From an uncultured beta proteobacterium (GTDB lineage Bacteria; Pseudomonadota; Gammaproteobacteria; Burkholderiales; Burkholderiaceae_C): DNA of 39,081 bases. The DNA lies in the NCBI GenBank assembly GCA_903914615.1, contig CAIWPS010000511.1, forward strand, positions 1 to 39,081, in the 5' to 3' direction. This document shows positions 38,971 to 39,081 of the stretch, one piece after another. The notes beneath the pieces were generated by a model. The model worked only from the letters and a program-made list of their open reading frames with translations. It did not search any database and was not told the DNA's origin. Made by a program: the position numbers and the translations under genes. Position 1 is the stretch's first letter. Each line of letters opens with the position of its first letter.

Positions 38971-39081
38971 GTAAACCTCGGTTTGGCAGTCGCTGCGGCG
39001 GCCGATACGGTGGTGTGGGTGGTGCCGGGCGCGGGGCGCTTGGAGCGGGCGTAGAGCCCGGTGCAGCGGCGCGAACAGATC
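38967..39081 (-). CDS. C-terminal part of the zinc-ribbon gene (overlap copy)
   Basis: Identical to the last 38 codons of the gene at 144-341 and cut by the window edge. It is the same gene seen again through the circular overlap. Confidence 0.9.
   Translation of the reverse strand, partial: ICSRRCTGLYARSKRPAPGTTHTTVSAAAATAKPRFT

Larger units (their letters stand above)
38594..39081. repeat. Terminal overlap, long allele
   Basis: Counterpart of 1-258. Bases 38594-38727 and 38958-39081 match the start of the window exactly; 38728-38957 (230 bases) are extra and carry most of the 82-residue gene. Confidence 0.95.

Noticed and set aside
1-39081. CRISPR array or anti-CRISPR/Aca pair
   Set aside because: No regularly spaced direct repeats. 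No gene resembles a known Acr, and the small helix-turn-helix genes are explained by the immunity region.

Overview
The window is an essentially complete genome of a temperate, short-tailed (podovirus-type) bacteriophage of a high-GC proteobacterium. The gene order and protein families recall the Bordetella BPP-1 / Burkholderia BcepC6B group: T7-type portal, tail tube A and B, gp13/14/15-like ejection proteins, a Bbp19-like protein and a giant final ejection protein. No host genes are visible. The first 258 bases recur at the end (38594-39081), interrupted there by 230 extra bases, so the contig is a circle (or a terminally redundant, permuted molecule) read slightly more than once. One turn is 38,823 bp with the extra block or 38,593 bp without it. 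The host cannot be named from sequence, but attP carries the 3' half of a bacterial tRNA-Arg(UCG).

Layout. Apart from a two-gene repressor operon (7870-8615, plus strand), every gene is on the minus strand, mostly coupled by ATGA, GTGA or TAGTG stop/start overlaps. From the immunity region (7493-8241; Cro-like and CI-like regulators with three 18-bp operators between them) transcription runs leftward through small genes, a DUF4224 excisionase-like protein (6329-6544), tyrosine integrase (5359-6345), accessory genes and a secreted PASTA protein (3567-4172) to attP (3339-3556). Beyond attP come a small replication block with a likely origin (about 2565-2658), a DUF1064 nuclease-like gene, small hypotheticals and the small terminase. 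Passing through the contig junction, the series continues with large terminase (36566-38032), portal, two signal-peptide-bearing adhesin-like proteins (glycine-rich; double lectin), scaffold, capsid, tail tube proteins, ejection proteins, a 2268-residue polyvalent protein, tail fibre and the lysis cassette, ending tail-to-tail with the repressor operon at 8612-8615.

How it works together. Integrase with the DUF4224 protein should recombine attP with a tRNA-Arg gene. In the lysogen the short repressor holds the cro promoter and is co-transcribed with a lipoprotein. Because attP sits inside the one long minus-strand gene series, integration separates the cro-int arm from the replication and late arm. 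Replication probably uses host DnaA and the host replisome, since no polymerase or helicase is encoded. Virions are assembled by T7-type head and tail proteins with probable headful packaging. The ejected polyvalent protein carries ADP-ribosyltransferase-like, RadC/JAB and zincin motifs and is the strongest candidate for an early host-takeover effector.

Most novel points: two alleles of one locus captured at the contig ends, the multi-enzyme ejection protein, the attP placement with four 9-bp arm sites, a hidden 34-residue membrane protein, and the two exported adhesin-like proteins embedded in the head gene block.
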